A stretch of 64,000 bases of DNA from Treponema vincentii F0403 (GTDB taxonomy: Bacteria; Spirochaetota; Spirochaetia; Treponematales; Treponemataceae). Shown piece after piece: positions 25,966 through 34,210 of the stretch. The notes under the pieces are model-generated. The model saw only the letters and a program-made list of their open reading frames with translations. It ran no database searches and had not been told where the DNA came from. The translations under genes were made by a program, and so were the position numbers. The stretch is from the NCBI RefSeq assembly GCF_000412995.1, contig NZ_KE332512.1, forward strand, positions 186,001 to 250,000. The letters run 5' to 3'. Positions within the stretch are counted from its first letter, which is position 1. Every line of letters begins with the position of its first letter.

Positions 25966-26934
25966 CTATCCGGCAAAAATAATCTCCGGTTCAAGTTCAA
26001 AGCCGGTGTTCTCTTTTACCCGCTGTTGAATTGTCTTAATCAGTTTCAGAACATCCTGTGCCGTTGCAAAACCGGTATTTACAATAAAATTTCCATGCCA
26101 CGGCGCCACCTGAGCGCCTCCTATCTGTAATCCGCGTAAACCGGCTTCATCTATCAGTTTGCCGGAAGGTTTTCCGAAAACATGATTATTTTTAAAGACG
26201 CTGCCTGCCGAAGGGAGCTTAAAATGCCCCTTTGCCGTTCTGTCCGCAATACGGTTCTCCATCGCTCTACGGATCAGTGCCTTATCGCCCTGTGCAGTTC
26301 GGAACGCTGCAGACACAATCACCGGCCGGCTGCCGTTAAGCTCTGCATACCGCTTATCCTGAGGTTGAAACGGCGAGCGTTTATATCCCCAGTCTTCTTG
26401 GCGGAAGCCGTATTCCCGTATTCCGCAGCCTTTAGCTGAAAAACACACTACCGATGCTGAAATCAATACATCGGAAATCGATTTTTCATAACAGCGGGCA
26501 TTCATAAAGACTGCGCCTCCTACCGTTCCCGGAAGCCCTGCAAAATCTTCCAATCCCGTAAGGCCGTGTTCCGCACAAAATTCCGTTACATCCTGCATCA
26601 GCGCTCCCGCTTCAGCCTGAATGTGCGTGTCTTCACCGTTTTGCAGCAGTAGAATCCTATTTAAACGGCAGGTATGAATAACAGCGCCCCGTATTCCCTC
26701 ATCGGGAATCAACAGATTAGTGCCCCCGCCTAACAATATTGCCGGTATACGCTCTTCTTGAATGAACGTCAGCGCAGCCTCCAATTCCTCCGGCGATGAA
26801 GGCGTAATATATATATCGGCATTTCCGCCGATTTTGAAACTCGTAAAAGGGCTTAATCTCACCTTTTTTTGTATTATATCACAGAATTTAACCGGAAAGC
26901 TATTTTTTTTCTCTTTTTCTCCTAGATTAAACAT
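25966..26934 (-). CDS. murB: UDP-N-acetylenolpyruvoylglucosamine reductase
   Basis: FAD enzyme that reduces UDP-GlcNAc-enolpyruvate to UDP-MurNAc for peptidoglycan. Motifs: SFKIGGNADIYI, ILLGGGTNLLIPD (FAD), LPGTVGGAVFMNARCYE, and the catalytic serine region SAGSVFKNN. From ATG 26934 it has 322 residues, with about 25 more at the N-terminus than needed, and no Shine-Dalgarno site there; a GTG at codon 26 (KVRLSPF) is an alternative. It diverges from cysS over a very short gap. Confidence 0.94.
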   Translation of the reverse strand: MFNLGEKEKKNSFPVKFCDIIQKKVRLSPFTSFKIGGNADIYITPSSPEELEAALTFIQEERIPAILLGGGTNLLIPDEGIRGAVIHTCRLNRILLLQNGEDTHIQAEAGALMQDVTEFCAEHGLTGLEDFAGLPGTVGGAVFMNARCYEKSISDVLISASVVCFSAKGCGIREYGFRQEDWGYKRSPFQPQDKRYAELNGSRPVIVSAAFRTAQGDKALIRRAMENRIADRTAKGHFKLPSAGSVFKNNHVFGKPSGKLIDEAGLRGLQIGGAQVAPWHGNFIVNTGFATAQDVLKLIKTIQQRVKENTGFELEPEIIFAG

Positions 26935-27004
26935 ACTAAAACACTATATACTATCAGCGGTATTTATAAAAGCGGCAATCGTTTATTATACAGGAGATTT
27001 TTTT

Positions 27005-28468
27005 ATGAGTTTACGCATATATAACACATTAGGGCATAAAATAGAGGACTTTGTGCCGGTTAATCCGAAAAAAGTAGGTTTCTACGGCTGCGGGCCGACC
27101 GTCTATAACTATGCGCACATCGGTAACTTACGCGCCTATGTATTCCAAGATACGCTCTCGCGTCTGCTGCGTTTTTTAGGGTATCCGGTAACCCATGTGA
27201 TGAATATAACCGATATAGGCCACCTTTCGGGCGATGCTGATGACGGCGAAGATAAGATGGTAAAAACAGCCAAGGAACGCGGGCAGAGCGTGTTGGAAAT
27301 TGCCGATTTCTATACTCAAGCGTTCTTTAAGGATACCGAGCGCCTTAATATCCGCCGTCCCGATGTCGTGTGTAAGGCTACCGATCACGTACCTGATATG
27401 ATAGAACTGATCAAACGGATCGAGGCAAACGGGCATACGTATTCCGCCGGCGGTAACCTCTACTACGATATTACAACCTTCCCCACATACGGCGAACTTG
27501 CCTCGATTAGGCTTGAAGATCTCAAGGCCGGTGCGCGTATCGAAGTTGATGAAAATAAGCGCAATCCCCATGATTTTGTACTCTGGTTCACCAAGAGTAA
27601 GTTTGAAAACCAAGCCTTAGTGTGGGATTCGCCCTGGGGTAAGGGATACCCCGGTTGGCATATCGAGTGTTCCGCAATGAGTATGAAGTATTTGGGCGAA
27701 CAGTTTGATATTCACACGGGCGGTATTGACCACATCCGTATTCACCATACGAATGAGATAGCCCAGTCGGAGGGGGCTACCGGTAAAAAATGGGTAAAAT
27801 ATTGGCTCCATAATGAGTTTCTGGTGATGAACAAGGGAAAGATGTCCAAGTCAACCGGCGATTTTATCACCTTGGATAAGGTTATTGAGGCCGGCTATGC
27901 ACCGCTCGATTATCGATTCCTGTTGTTGGGAGGGCATTACCGCAGTCAACTTACCTTTTCGTGGGAAGCGATGGACACTGCAAAGAATGCGCGTAAAAAC
28001 CTTGAGCAACGGATTACCAACCTGCTAACCGAAGCAAAAACGCTGCCGGATTTCCCCGCCGACGGTGTAACGGCCGAACAGGCTATTTCGCAGCTTCATA
28101 CCGAAAAAGCGCGCCGCCACCTGGGGGATTTTATACAAGCGCTTGAAGAAGATATTTCAACACCGCGCGCGCTTTCCGTACTGCAACAGGCTGTTAAAGA
28201 TAAGGAACTTGAAGCAGCCGAAGTCATCACGTTAATTCGCATTTTCGATACGGTACTTGCATTAGATTTGATAGACGAAGCGGAATCGCTTCATAACGAG
28301 ACAGAATCGGTCGATAATGCAGAAGAAATTGAACGCTTAGTTGCCGAACGGACGGAAGCAAAAAGAAATAAGGACTTTAAACGGGCTGATGAAATCCGGA
28401 ACTTGCTAAAAGATCGCGGAATCGCGTTGGAAGATACGGCAAACGGAACGCTGTGGCGGAAGATGTAA
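27005..28468 (+). CDS. cysS: cysteinyl-tRNA synthetase
   Basis: 487 residues from ATG 27005, preceded by AGGAGA. Class I motifs: YGCGPTVYNYAHIGN (zinc Cys and HIGH), GWHIECSAM (zinc Cys), HHTNEIAQSE and KMSKS. The open frame reaches back to 26762, but that part is not homologous and overlaps divergent murB. Its stop is 17 bp before the sigma factor start, so cysS leads the sigma / anti-sigma operon. Confidence 0.97.
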   Translation: MSLRIYNTLGHKIEDFVPVNPKKVGFYGCGPTVYNYAHIGNLRAYVFQDTLSRLLRFLGYPVTHVMNITDIGHLSGDADDGEDKMVKTAKERGQSVLEIADFYTQAFFKDTERLNIRRPDVVCKATDHVPDMIELIKRIEANGHTYSAGGNLYYDITTFPTYGELASIRLEDLKAGARIEVDENKRNPHDFVLWFTKSKFENQALVWDSPWGKGYPGWHIECSAMSMKYLGEQFDIHTGGIDHIRIHHTNEIAQSEGATGKKWVKYWLHNEFLVMNKGKMSKSTGDFITLDKVIEAGYAPLDYRFLLLGGHYRSQLTFSWEAMDTAKNARKNLEQRITNLLTEAKTLPDFPADGVTAEQAISQLHTEKARRHLGDFIQALEEDISTPRALSVLQQAVKDKELEAAEVITLIRIFDTVLALDLIDEAESLHNETESVDNAEEIERLVAERTEAKRNKDFKRADEIRNLLKDRGIALEDTANGTLWRKM

Positions 28469-28485
28469 CCTTTAGGGAGACTAAG

Positions 28486-29028
28486 TTGTTTGATGAATTA
28501 GTGCCGTTAGATGCACTCTCCGATAAGGATTTTAAAACCATTTATGATGCTGCAGTCCCTGCGCTGTACAAAGTTGCTTATAATATTGTACGGGAAGATG
28601 ATGCAGCGGAAGATCTGTGCCATGATGCGCTGATCAAGATGACGGAAAAAGAAATGAAGTTTCCGTCCTTAAATGATGCGAAGTATTGGCTCATCAGAGT
28701 GGTAAAAAATGCCGCGCTTAATTACGCAAAACGGAGAGTGTTGGAGCGGAAAGTATATACGCGTGCGTTTAAAGAAGACCAGCGCAAAATGGATTCCGGC
28801 GAAACTGCGCTCTTGAAAGATGAAACTATTCAAGACGTACAGCATGCGCTTGAGCAACTGCCTGAAAAACTGAGAATCGCATTACAGCTTCGCGAATATA
28901 CCGAGTTGAATTACAAAGAAATCGGACGTATACTCGGCATCAGCGAAGGAAATGTAAAAGTTCGTATTTTCCGTGCACGAGAGTATTTAGCAAAAGTTAT
29001 AGGAGAAGATAATGTCTACATGCCCTAA
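28486..29028 (+). CDS. ECF-type RNA polymerase sigma factor
   Basis: 180 residues from a TTG start with AGGGAG 6 nt upstream; a GTG at 28453 overlapping cysS is less likely. Region 2 (YDAAVPALYKVAYNIVREDD; AEDLCHDALIKM; AKYWLIRVVKNAALNYAKRR) and region 4 (EQLPEKLRIALQLREYTE; YKEIGRILGISEGNVKVRIF) are intact. It is followed by a zinc-finger anti-sigma factor that overlaps by 17 bp, so it is probably held inactive until an envelope signal. The target regulon is not visible. Confidence 0.93.
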   Translation: MFDELVPLDALSDKDFKTIYDAAVPALYKVAYNIVREDDAAEDLCHDALIKMTEKEMKFPSLNDAKYWLIRVVKNAALNYAKRRVLERKVYTRAFKEDQRKMDSGETALLKDETIQDVQHALEQLPEKLRIALQLREYTELNYKEIGRILGISEGNVKVRIFRAREYLAKVIGEDNVYMP

Positions 29029-29725
29029 TAAAGATCTTTTGTCTGCGTATATCGACGGTGAAATTGCTTTCCCTTGGAAAGGAAAAATAGAACAACATTT
29101 ACAGCAATGCACCGTATGTAAAGAAACATACGATCGATATGTGGTAGTGCGCCGTTTCGTACAAGGAACCGCTGCCCGAGCTGAGTTTGATGCGGACGCT
29201 TCTTTTGCCAAATTGCTTGAAAGGCGCAATGCCGTATTACAAAATAAATCGCACGCCCAAAAACGGCGATGGGGATTAAGTTCAGGTGAACGGTGGTTTT
29301 CTTCTTCCATTCGTATTCCCGTGCCTGCGGCGGCCGCTGCCGTTTTAGTTTTCGTCCTGATGCCGCTCGTTCTTTTCTTTAGAGTAGAACACACCGTTAA
29401 TTCTGTTGCAGCCGCTCAATCTTCTTTTACGCCGATTATTCCCGTTTCGCTTGAAAAGCAAAAACCGATAGCGGAAATGGATTACGGCATTACCCAAACA
29501 AACAACAATCAGAGCTATACCGTATCGACCAAAGCAGTGAATACCAATGCGAAGTTCTTTACGGTCGGAGAATTTGCCCGCTTATATTCAAAAGACGAAA
29601 ATCTGTTTCAGCCGGTTGAATCTACAGTTGATCTCAAAATTTCTTCGTCGTCGTTTCCGCTTTCATCGGAGTATCAATCGCTTTATATAATCCCCGATCC
29701 CAATATAAGAATCAGCAATCGATGA
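29012..29725 (+). CDS. anti-sigma factor with zf-HC2 domain
   Basis: 237 residues. The N-terminal zinc-binding anti-sigma domain has the H-x3-C-x2-C signature (HLQQCTVC, about 29-36) with an upstream CPNKDLLSAYIDGEI segment. One transmembrane helix (about 105-128: VPAAAAAVLVFVLMPLVLFF) leads to a periplasmic C-terminal region of about 110 residues. This layout binds the sigma factor in the cytoplasm and senses outside. GGAGAAGATA precedes the ATG. The stop overlaps the next start by 4 bp. Confidence 0.9.
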   Translation: MSTCPNKDLLSAYIDGEIAFPWKGKIEQHLQQCTVCKETYDRYVVVRRFVQGTAARAEFDADASFAKLLERRNAVLQNKSHAQKRRWGLSSGERWFSSSIRIPVPAAAAAVLVFVLMPLVLFFRVEHTVNSVAAAQSSFTPIIPVSLEKQKPIAEMDYGITQTNNNQSYTVSTKAVNTNAKFFTVGEFARLYSKDENLFQPVESTVDLKISSSSFPLSSEYQSLYIIPDPNIRISNR

Positions 29726-31398
29726 GTTTTGTTTATCTTATAAGAAAATATTCTCTTGTCAGATTTCTTATCTTCGTATGCCTTATCGGCGGTATATTCG
29801 CCGGTATCATATTTTTTTCACGGTCATCGATTCACGCCAATACTATTACCACCGTATCCCCCCAAGTTACTGTACCGGGAGAGCGGATTACCATAGAAGG
29901 CAAGCATTTCGGACATAAATCAATCCATTCGTGGTTGATGATCGGCAATAACAAAATTAAATCCGACCGGTGTATTGAATGGACGGATACAAAGATTGTT
30001 TTTGAAGCGCCTGATGCCCTCTATGAAGATATCCTATATGTGGTAGCGAAGAACAAACAAGGAAATGCCGTCATGTTGGTAAATCAGGCGGTTTTCCCGG
30101 TCAGCTCAAAACATACCGCAGATGAAAATCTTCCTTTTATCGATTCTTTGGACGCCGATTCCGGCAATGTAGGCGATCTTATTTCCATTCACGGTAAAAA
30201 CTTCGGTCATACGCGGAATAATTCGGTTGTACTGTTTACCGGAACGCAGAATACCGTTTATGCTCAAAATACTCCAAAGGAAGCGGCGTTGACCGGCGCC
30301 GAATGCAGCGAATCGGACTTCGATTACGAATTTTGGAGCGATCGTGAATTGCGAATACGGGTACCTGATGCCGCAGATACGGGAAATGTCGTGATTATTA
30401 CCGAAGCGGGAATAAGTAATCCTGTGCCGTTCCGGTTAAAAAACAACTACGGTACGAAAACCTATACGGATACAAGAACCTATCGCCTCGTTTCCGAGGT
30501 GGAGATTTCCGATTTTCTAACAGAGACTCCGAATACGTTCTTTTTACAGATACCCTTGCCTCAAAAAACGGAAACACAGCGCGCCGTTACCATTAATTCC
30601 GTTCAGCCGGAGCCGTTTGTGCCGTCATATCAAGGAGCGAGCATTTACCGTTTTAATAATATCGAATCCGGCAGTAAAATACAGATCCGGCAGGAATACA
30701 GTGTGTCCCGCAGCAGGGTTGAGACGAATGTCAATGTTACATCTCTAAAAAGGACGGAACAGAATAATCCGCTTTTATATGCCGCATATACCGAAGCCGA
30801 TGAATTTCTCCCTGCCGATCATACTGTTATTAAAAAGGTTTGTCGGCAAATTATCGGCTCTGAAACGAACCCGTATAATAAAGCACGGCGTATCTACACC
30901 TTTTTAACCTCCGAGCTAAGCGCTCGGGACAGCAGTACGACGGATGCAGGAAGGTCTATTTTAACCGCTTTGGAAGAAAAAAGCGGCAGCCCGTATGATC
31001 TTGCACTGCTGTTCTGTACGCTTGCCCGCGCCGCCGGTGTACCGGCAGTTCCAACTGCCGGCTTATTGGTTGACACAGAACAAAAAGCCGTACAGCATTG
31101 GTGGGCGGAGTTCTATGTAAACGGCTTCGGCTGGGTTCCCGTTGATCCCGCTCTTGCATCCGGCATTCCTTTCGATACCGGTATTGCCGATAGGGGACGA
31201 TGGTATTTCGGTAATTTGGATGCCTATCATATTGCGTTCTCACGCGGTTATCAAAGTCAAGAACCTATGTTGCCGAACGGTAAAACAACGGAAAAGGTGC
31301 GAAGCTATGCCTTTCGATCTATTTGGGAAGAAGCAACGCCGAATATCAGCGGCTACAGTGCGCTTTGGCGCATCCCGAAGATCACGGGGGTGTATTAA
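29722..31398 (+). CDS. membrane-anchored TIG / transglutaminase-like protein, catalytic Cys missing
   Basis: 558 residues. An N-terminal membrane anchor (about 12-32) is followed by two IPT/TIG Ig-like domains (about 40-125, VSPQVTVPGERITIEGKHFG; 133-235, ISIHGKNFGHTRNN), a linking beta region, and a transglutaminase-like core (about 375-475). In the core the usual G-D/x-C-x-D is replaced by GSPYDLALLF, so the nucleophile Cys is a Pro; the His (HWWAEFYVNGFGWVPVDP) and Asp remain. It is probably non-catalytic or a variant. It is cotranscribed with the sigma and anti-sigma genes, so it may be part of the same envelope sensor. Confidence 0.82.
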   Translation: MSFVYLIRKYSLVRFLIFVCLIGGIFAGIIFFSRSSIHANTITTVSPQVTVPGERITIEGKHFGHKSIHSWLMIGNNKIKSDRCIEWTDTKIVFEAPDALYEDILYVVAKNKQGNAVMLVNQAVFPVSSKHTADENLPFIDSLDADSGNVGDLISIHGKNFGHTRNNSVVLFTGTQNTVYAQNTPKEAALTGAECSESDFDYEFWSDRELRIRVPDAADTGNVVIITEAGISNPVPFRLKNNYGTKTYTDTRTYRLVSEVEISDFLTETPNTFFLQIPLPQKTETQRAVTINSVQPEPFVPSYQGASIYRFNNIESGSKIQIRQEYSVSRSRVETNVNVTSLKRTEQNNPLLYAAYTEADEFLPADHTVIKKVCRQIIGSETNPYNKARRIYTFLTSELSARDSSTTDAGRSILTALEEKSGSPYDLALLFCTLARAAGVPAVPTAGLLVDTEQKAVQHWWAEFYVNGFGWVPVDPALASGIPFDTGIADRGRWYFGNLDAYHIAFSRGYQSQEPMLPNGKTTEKVRSYAFRSIWEEATPNISGYSALWRIPKITGVY

Positions 31399-31566
31399 AA
31401 AGAATTGCATTTTTTTTAATTAATTATTAGATTTATAGAGAATAATACCTTGTGCGTAGTCGTAACAGATATCGCCTTTAATTGTTTTAGTCAATAATGC
31501 CGTTTTTGGAAAGTCGAATGCTTGCCGAAGTCGGCATTAATTTAAATATGGATGAGGAGGAACTTT

Positions 31567-32253
31567 ATGGTACGAGTCTTATCGGTAGGCGGCTCAATTG
31601 TTGTGCCGCAGCAGCCCGATGAAGCTTTTTTACGGGATTTTTCTTCCCATATCCGCAGATGGCTCAGTGGATCGGCAGATAGAAAGCTTATTTTAGTTGT
31701 CGGCGGTGGCGGCCCTGCACGGGTTTATCAACAAGCATATAAAAATATTACTGATAATGCACCTTCAAATGATGAAGCTGATTGGATCGGTATTATGGCG
31801 ACACGGCTTAATGCACAACTGTTAAAGGCAATTTTTTCTGATATGTGCCCCAACCCTGTTGTGTACGATCCTACCGCTGTAGAGCTTTTTTCCGGACAGA
31901 TATTGATCGCTGCCGGTTGGAAGCCGGGCTTTTCTACCGACAATGATGCGGTGTTGTTGGCTGAACGCTTTTCTGCAAAACAGGTAATCAACCTTTCAAA
32001 TATCGAAAAAGTGTATACCGACGATCCTAAGAAAAACCCCGATGCAAAACCCATCGATACTATCTCATGGGAGCAATTCATTCGGCTTGTCGGTACGGAA
32101 TGGATACCCGGTAAAAATGTTCCTTTTGATCCGGTTGCGAGTCTGCGCGCTCAAAAAGCGGGAATACAGGTGATCTGTGCCGGAGGTTCCGATTTGAATA
32201 ATCTTGATAACATTTTAAATGATTGTCCCTTTAACGGCACGACAATAGGTTAA
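31567..32253 (+). CDS. pyrH: uridylate kinase
   Basis: Converts UMP to UDP in pyrimidine nucleotide synthesis. 228 residues from ATG 31567, 6 nt after AGGAGG (an in-frame ATG at 31552 overlaps that site). Amino-acid-kinase fold: [24 protein letters not shown], and the phosphate segment [13 protein letters not shown]. It resembles the shorter archaeal-type / spirochete PyrH group rather than the E. coli form. Confidence 0.92.
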   Translation: MVRVLSVGGSIVVPQQPDEAFLRDFSSHIRRWLSGSADRKLILVVGGGGPARVYQQAYKNITDNAPSNDEADWIGIMATRLNAQLLKAIFSDMCPNPVVYDPTAVELFSGQILIAAGWKPGFSTDNDAVLLAERFSAKQVINLSNIEKVYTDDPKKNPDAKPIDTISWEQFIRLVGTEWIPGKNVPFDPVASLRAQKAGIQVICAGGSDLNNLDNILNDCPFNGTTIG

Positions 32254-32257
32254 ATGC

Positions 32258-32800
32258 ATGGATTACTATGAAATTTTGGGAGTTTCTAAAACTGCTTCCG
32301 ACGAAGAAATAAAAAAAGCCTACCGTGCAAAGGCGTTGCAATATCATCCTGATAAAAATCAGGGAAATGCAGCTGCTGAAGAAATGTTCAAAAAGATAAA
32401 CGAAGCATATTCGGTTTTGTCGGATTCTAAAAAACGTGCCGATTACGACCTTGGCGGTATGGCATCGCAGCAATATGGGCATTACGCTCAGTATGCACGG
32501 CAAAATCCCTTTACGTATAACCCGTTTGCGCAGGAAACCGATGACGATGATACGATGTTCGGCAGGTCGTATAGTTGGACTTTTTACCGTTCACCGGAAC
32601 AGGAAACGGAACCCGTTTCCCGCCGCAGAGGACTGGGTGCTTTACTGGCTGGCATTTTGTACCTCTGGCTGGGGCTTCTGAGCTTCCGCGTTATATACCT
32701 CTTCGGCTTTTTGGGACTTTTTATCGGTATTCCGTTGCTTGTGAAAGGCGTTAAAAACCTTAAAATAGCGTTTGTATCGTTTTTTAAAAGCAGCAGCTAA
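32258..32800 (+). CDS. membrane-anchored DnaJ-domain protein
   Basis: 180 residues. The J domain (1-65) is complete with the HPD motif (YHPDKN). A short Tyr/Asn/Asp-rich linker is followed by a hydrophobic C-terminus (about 128-165, [15 protein letters not shown] and [16 protein letters not shown]) forming one or two helices. It would stimulate DnaK at the membrane; no G/F or zinc domains. It starts 4 bp after pyrH and its last 4 bp overlap infA on the other strand. Confidence 0.9.
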   Translation: MDYYEILGVSKTASDEEIKKAYRAKALQYHPDKNQGNAAAEEMFKKINEAYSVLSDSKKRADYDLGGMASQQYGHYAQYARQNPFTYNPFAQETDDDDTMFGRSYSWTFYRSPEQETEPVSRRRGLGALLAGILYLWLGLLSFRVIYLFGFLGLFIGIPLLVKGVKNLKIAFVSFFKSSS

Positions 32801-33015
32801 CGTTCACGGAAAATAATTCTCCCTCTATTTAAATCGTAGGGGGAGAGAGCGACTTTGACGCTGTCGCCGGGAACGATGCGGATAAAATGTTTGCGCATTT
32901 TTCCTGATAAATGAGCTAAAATGATATGACCGTTTTTTAATTCAACACGAAACATCGTATTCGGAAGGGATTCTTTTACAATGCCTTCAACTTCAATTGC
33001 TTCTTCTTTAGCCAC
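32797..33015 (-). CDS. infA: translation initiation factor IF-1
   Basis: 72 residues, OB-fold S1-like, with [40 protein letters not shown] and [20 protein letters not shown] precedes the ATG. It converges with the DnaJ gene (4-bp overlap of stops). Its upstream side carries a T-rich hairpin (33037-33072). Confidence 0.96.
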   Translation of the reverse strand: MAKEEAIEVEGIVKESLPNTMFRVELKNGHIILAHLSGKMRKHFIRIVPGDSVKVALSPYDLNRGRIIFRER

Positions 33016-33036
33016 AATTCCTCCAAAAGAATTTAT

Positions 33037-33072
33037 GTAAACCTCTAAAAACTTCAGTTTTTATAAGTTTCC
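33037..33072. repeat. T-rich hairpin of the AACCTCTAAAAA family
   Basis: GTAAACCTCTAAAAACT pairs with AGTTTTTATAAGTTTCC with a 2-nt centre. It is in the infA leader (minus strand). Confidence 0.5.
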
Positions 33073-33074
33073 AG

Positions 33075-33104
33075 TTGCTTTTTTAGTAAAATAACGCTTA
33101 TAAT
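33075..33104 (+). promoter_or_regulatory. promoter for the DksA-like gene
   Basis: TTGCTT (33075-33080), 18-nt spacer, TATAAT (33099-33104); leader of about 46 nt. Confidence 0.55.
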
Positions 33105-33156
33105 TGTAAAGTCTATTCATTAGTTTGTCAACTAACGAGAGGAGCTATGGAAATAT

Positions 33157-33513
33157 ATGGAAAAAGATTTTTATCAAGAAATGAAGCAATCTTTGCATGA
33201 TCATCGTGCCCAAATTATCAAAACATTTGTCGCAAACAATGAGAGTTTTAAACAGATTATTGAATCTGTTGACCCTAAGGATTTCGGCGACATCGCTTCG
33301 GAAGATACCGACCGGAAGATGTTGGAAAGTATGAGCGAAAAAGATGTCAAGCGAATGCAGCTCATTGAATCTGCCCTCGCACGTATCGAGCAGGGAAAGT
33401 ACGGTAAATGTATCAAATGCGGAAAAAAGATACCGGAAGATCGACTTCGGGCTATTCCTTATGCATTGATGTGTATCGAATGCCAAACGGAAACGGAGCG
33501 AAAAAAACGCTAG
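33157..33513 (+). CDS. DksA/TraR-type C4 zinc-finger protein
   Basis: 118 residues: coiled-coil N-terminal part (about 1-75) and a C4 zinc finger C-x2-C-x17-C-x2-C (CIKCGKKIPEDRLRAIPYALMCIEC), as in DksA/TraR proteins that bind the RNA polymerase secondary channel and work with ppGpp. The loop DPKDFGDIASEDTD may hold the acidic tip. The AGGAG site (about 33140) is 12 nt from the ATG; a closer ATG at 33147 is out of frame and yields 17 codons. Confidence 0.9.
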   Translation: MEKDFYQEMKQSLHDHRAQIIKTFVANNESFKQIIESVDPKDFGDIASEDTDRKMLESMSEKDVKRMQLIESALARIEQGKYGKCIKCGKKIPEDRLRAIPYALMCIECQTETERKKR

Positions 33514-33554
33514 TGGGATCCTCTAAAAATTTAACCGAGTTTTTAGGGATGCCC
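33514..33554. repeat. T-rich hairpin of the AACCTCTAAAAA family
   Basis: GGGATCCTCTAAAAA (33515-33529) faces GTTTTTAGGGATGCCC (33539-33554) directly after the DksA-like stop codon. May work as a terminator. Confidence 0.5.
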
Positions 33555-33595
33555 TCGTAGATATGGTCTGATGCGATAGTCTTGAAGGAGATGCA

Positions 33596-34183
33596 ATGGG
33601 AAAAATTTTTTTATTTATAGCAGATGGATTTGAAGAAGTGGAAGCGGTTACGCCGCTCGATTACTTGCGCCGATGCGGAGCTGATTTGACATTGGTCGGG
33701 GTCGATGCAAAAATTATTCGTTCATCGCGCGGACTGGTCGTTACCTGTGACCTTACGTTGTCCGAGTTGATTGGGGCGGGTGTGGACGCAAAAAAAAATG
33801 CTACTCAGTTAGCGGCAGACACTGCGCTGGTGATATTACCTGGGGGACTTCCAAACAGCCGCACACTCAGTGAGAATGTAGAGCTTCGATATTTCATAAG
33901 CGAGACTGCGAAACAGGGCGGATTGGTGGCGGCGATTTGTGCTGCTCCGGCGATTGCACTTGGTGGCTGGGGCTTGCTTGACGGAAAACAATTTACCTGC
34001 TATCCGGGTATGGGAAAAGACTTGTCGACGCAGCCCGTAAAAGGTGCGCGGGTACTTAAGGACGGTACGTTTATTACCGCTTGCGGAGCCGGAGCTGCCG
34101 AAGAATTTGCTTTTGCATTGGTGGATGCCTTGTACGGTGAAAAAAAACTCAGCGAGCTTAAAAGTTCAATTGTTGCCCGCTAG
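33596..34183 (+). CDS. DJ-1/ThiJ/PfpI superfamily protein
   Basis: 195 residues, DJ-1 family. FLFIADGFEEVEAVTP holds the conserved Glu (E16), and the nucleophile-elbow cysteine is in AAICAAPAIAL. The family includes deglycases/glyoxalase-like and stress-response proteins; the exact role is open. AAGGAGATGCA precedes the ATG. Confidence 0.93.
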   Translation: MGKIFLFIADGFEEVEAVTPLDYLRRCGADLTLVGVDAKIIRSSRGLVVTCDLTLSELIGAGVDAKKNATQLAADTALVILPGGLPNSRTLSENVELRYFISETAKQGGLVAAICAAPAIALGGWGLLDGKQFTCYPGMGKDLSTQPVKGARVLKDGTFITACGAGAAEEFAFALVDALYGEKKLSELKSSIVAR

Positions 34184-34210
34184 GATGATACGGTATAAAT
34201 AGATAATATA

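Noticed and set aside
26762-27004. 81-codon N-terminal extension of CysS
   Set aside because: It overlaps divergent murB and is not CysRS-like; AGGAGA precedes ATG 27005.
31496-31538. Inverted repeat AATGCCG/CGGCATT before pyrH
   Set aside because: Seven-base arms with a 29-nt loop are within chance and have no U-run.
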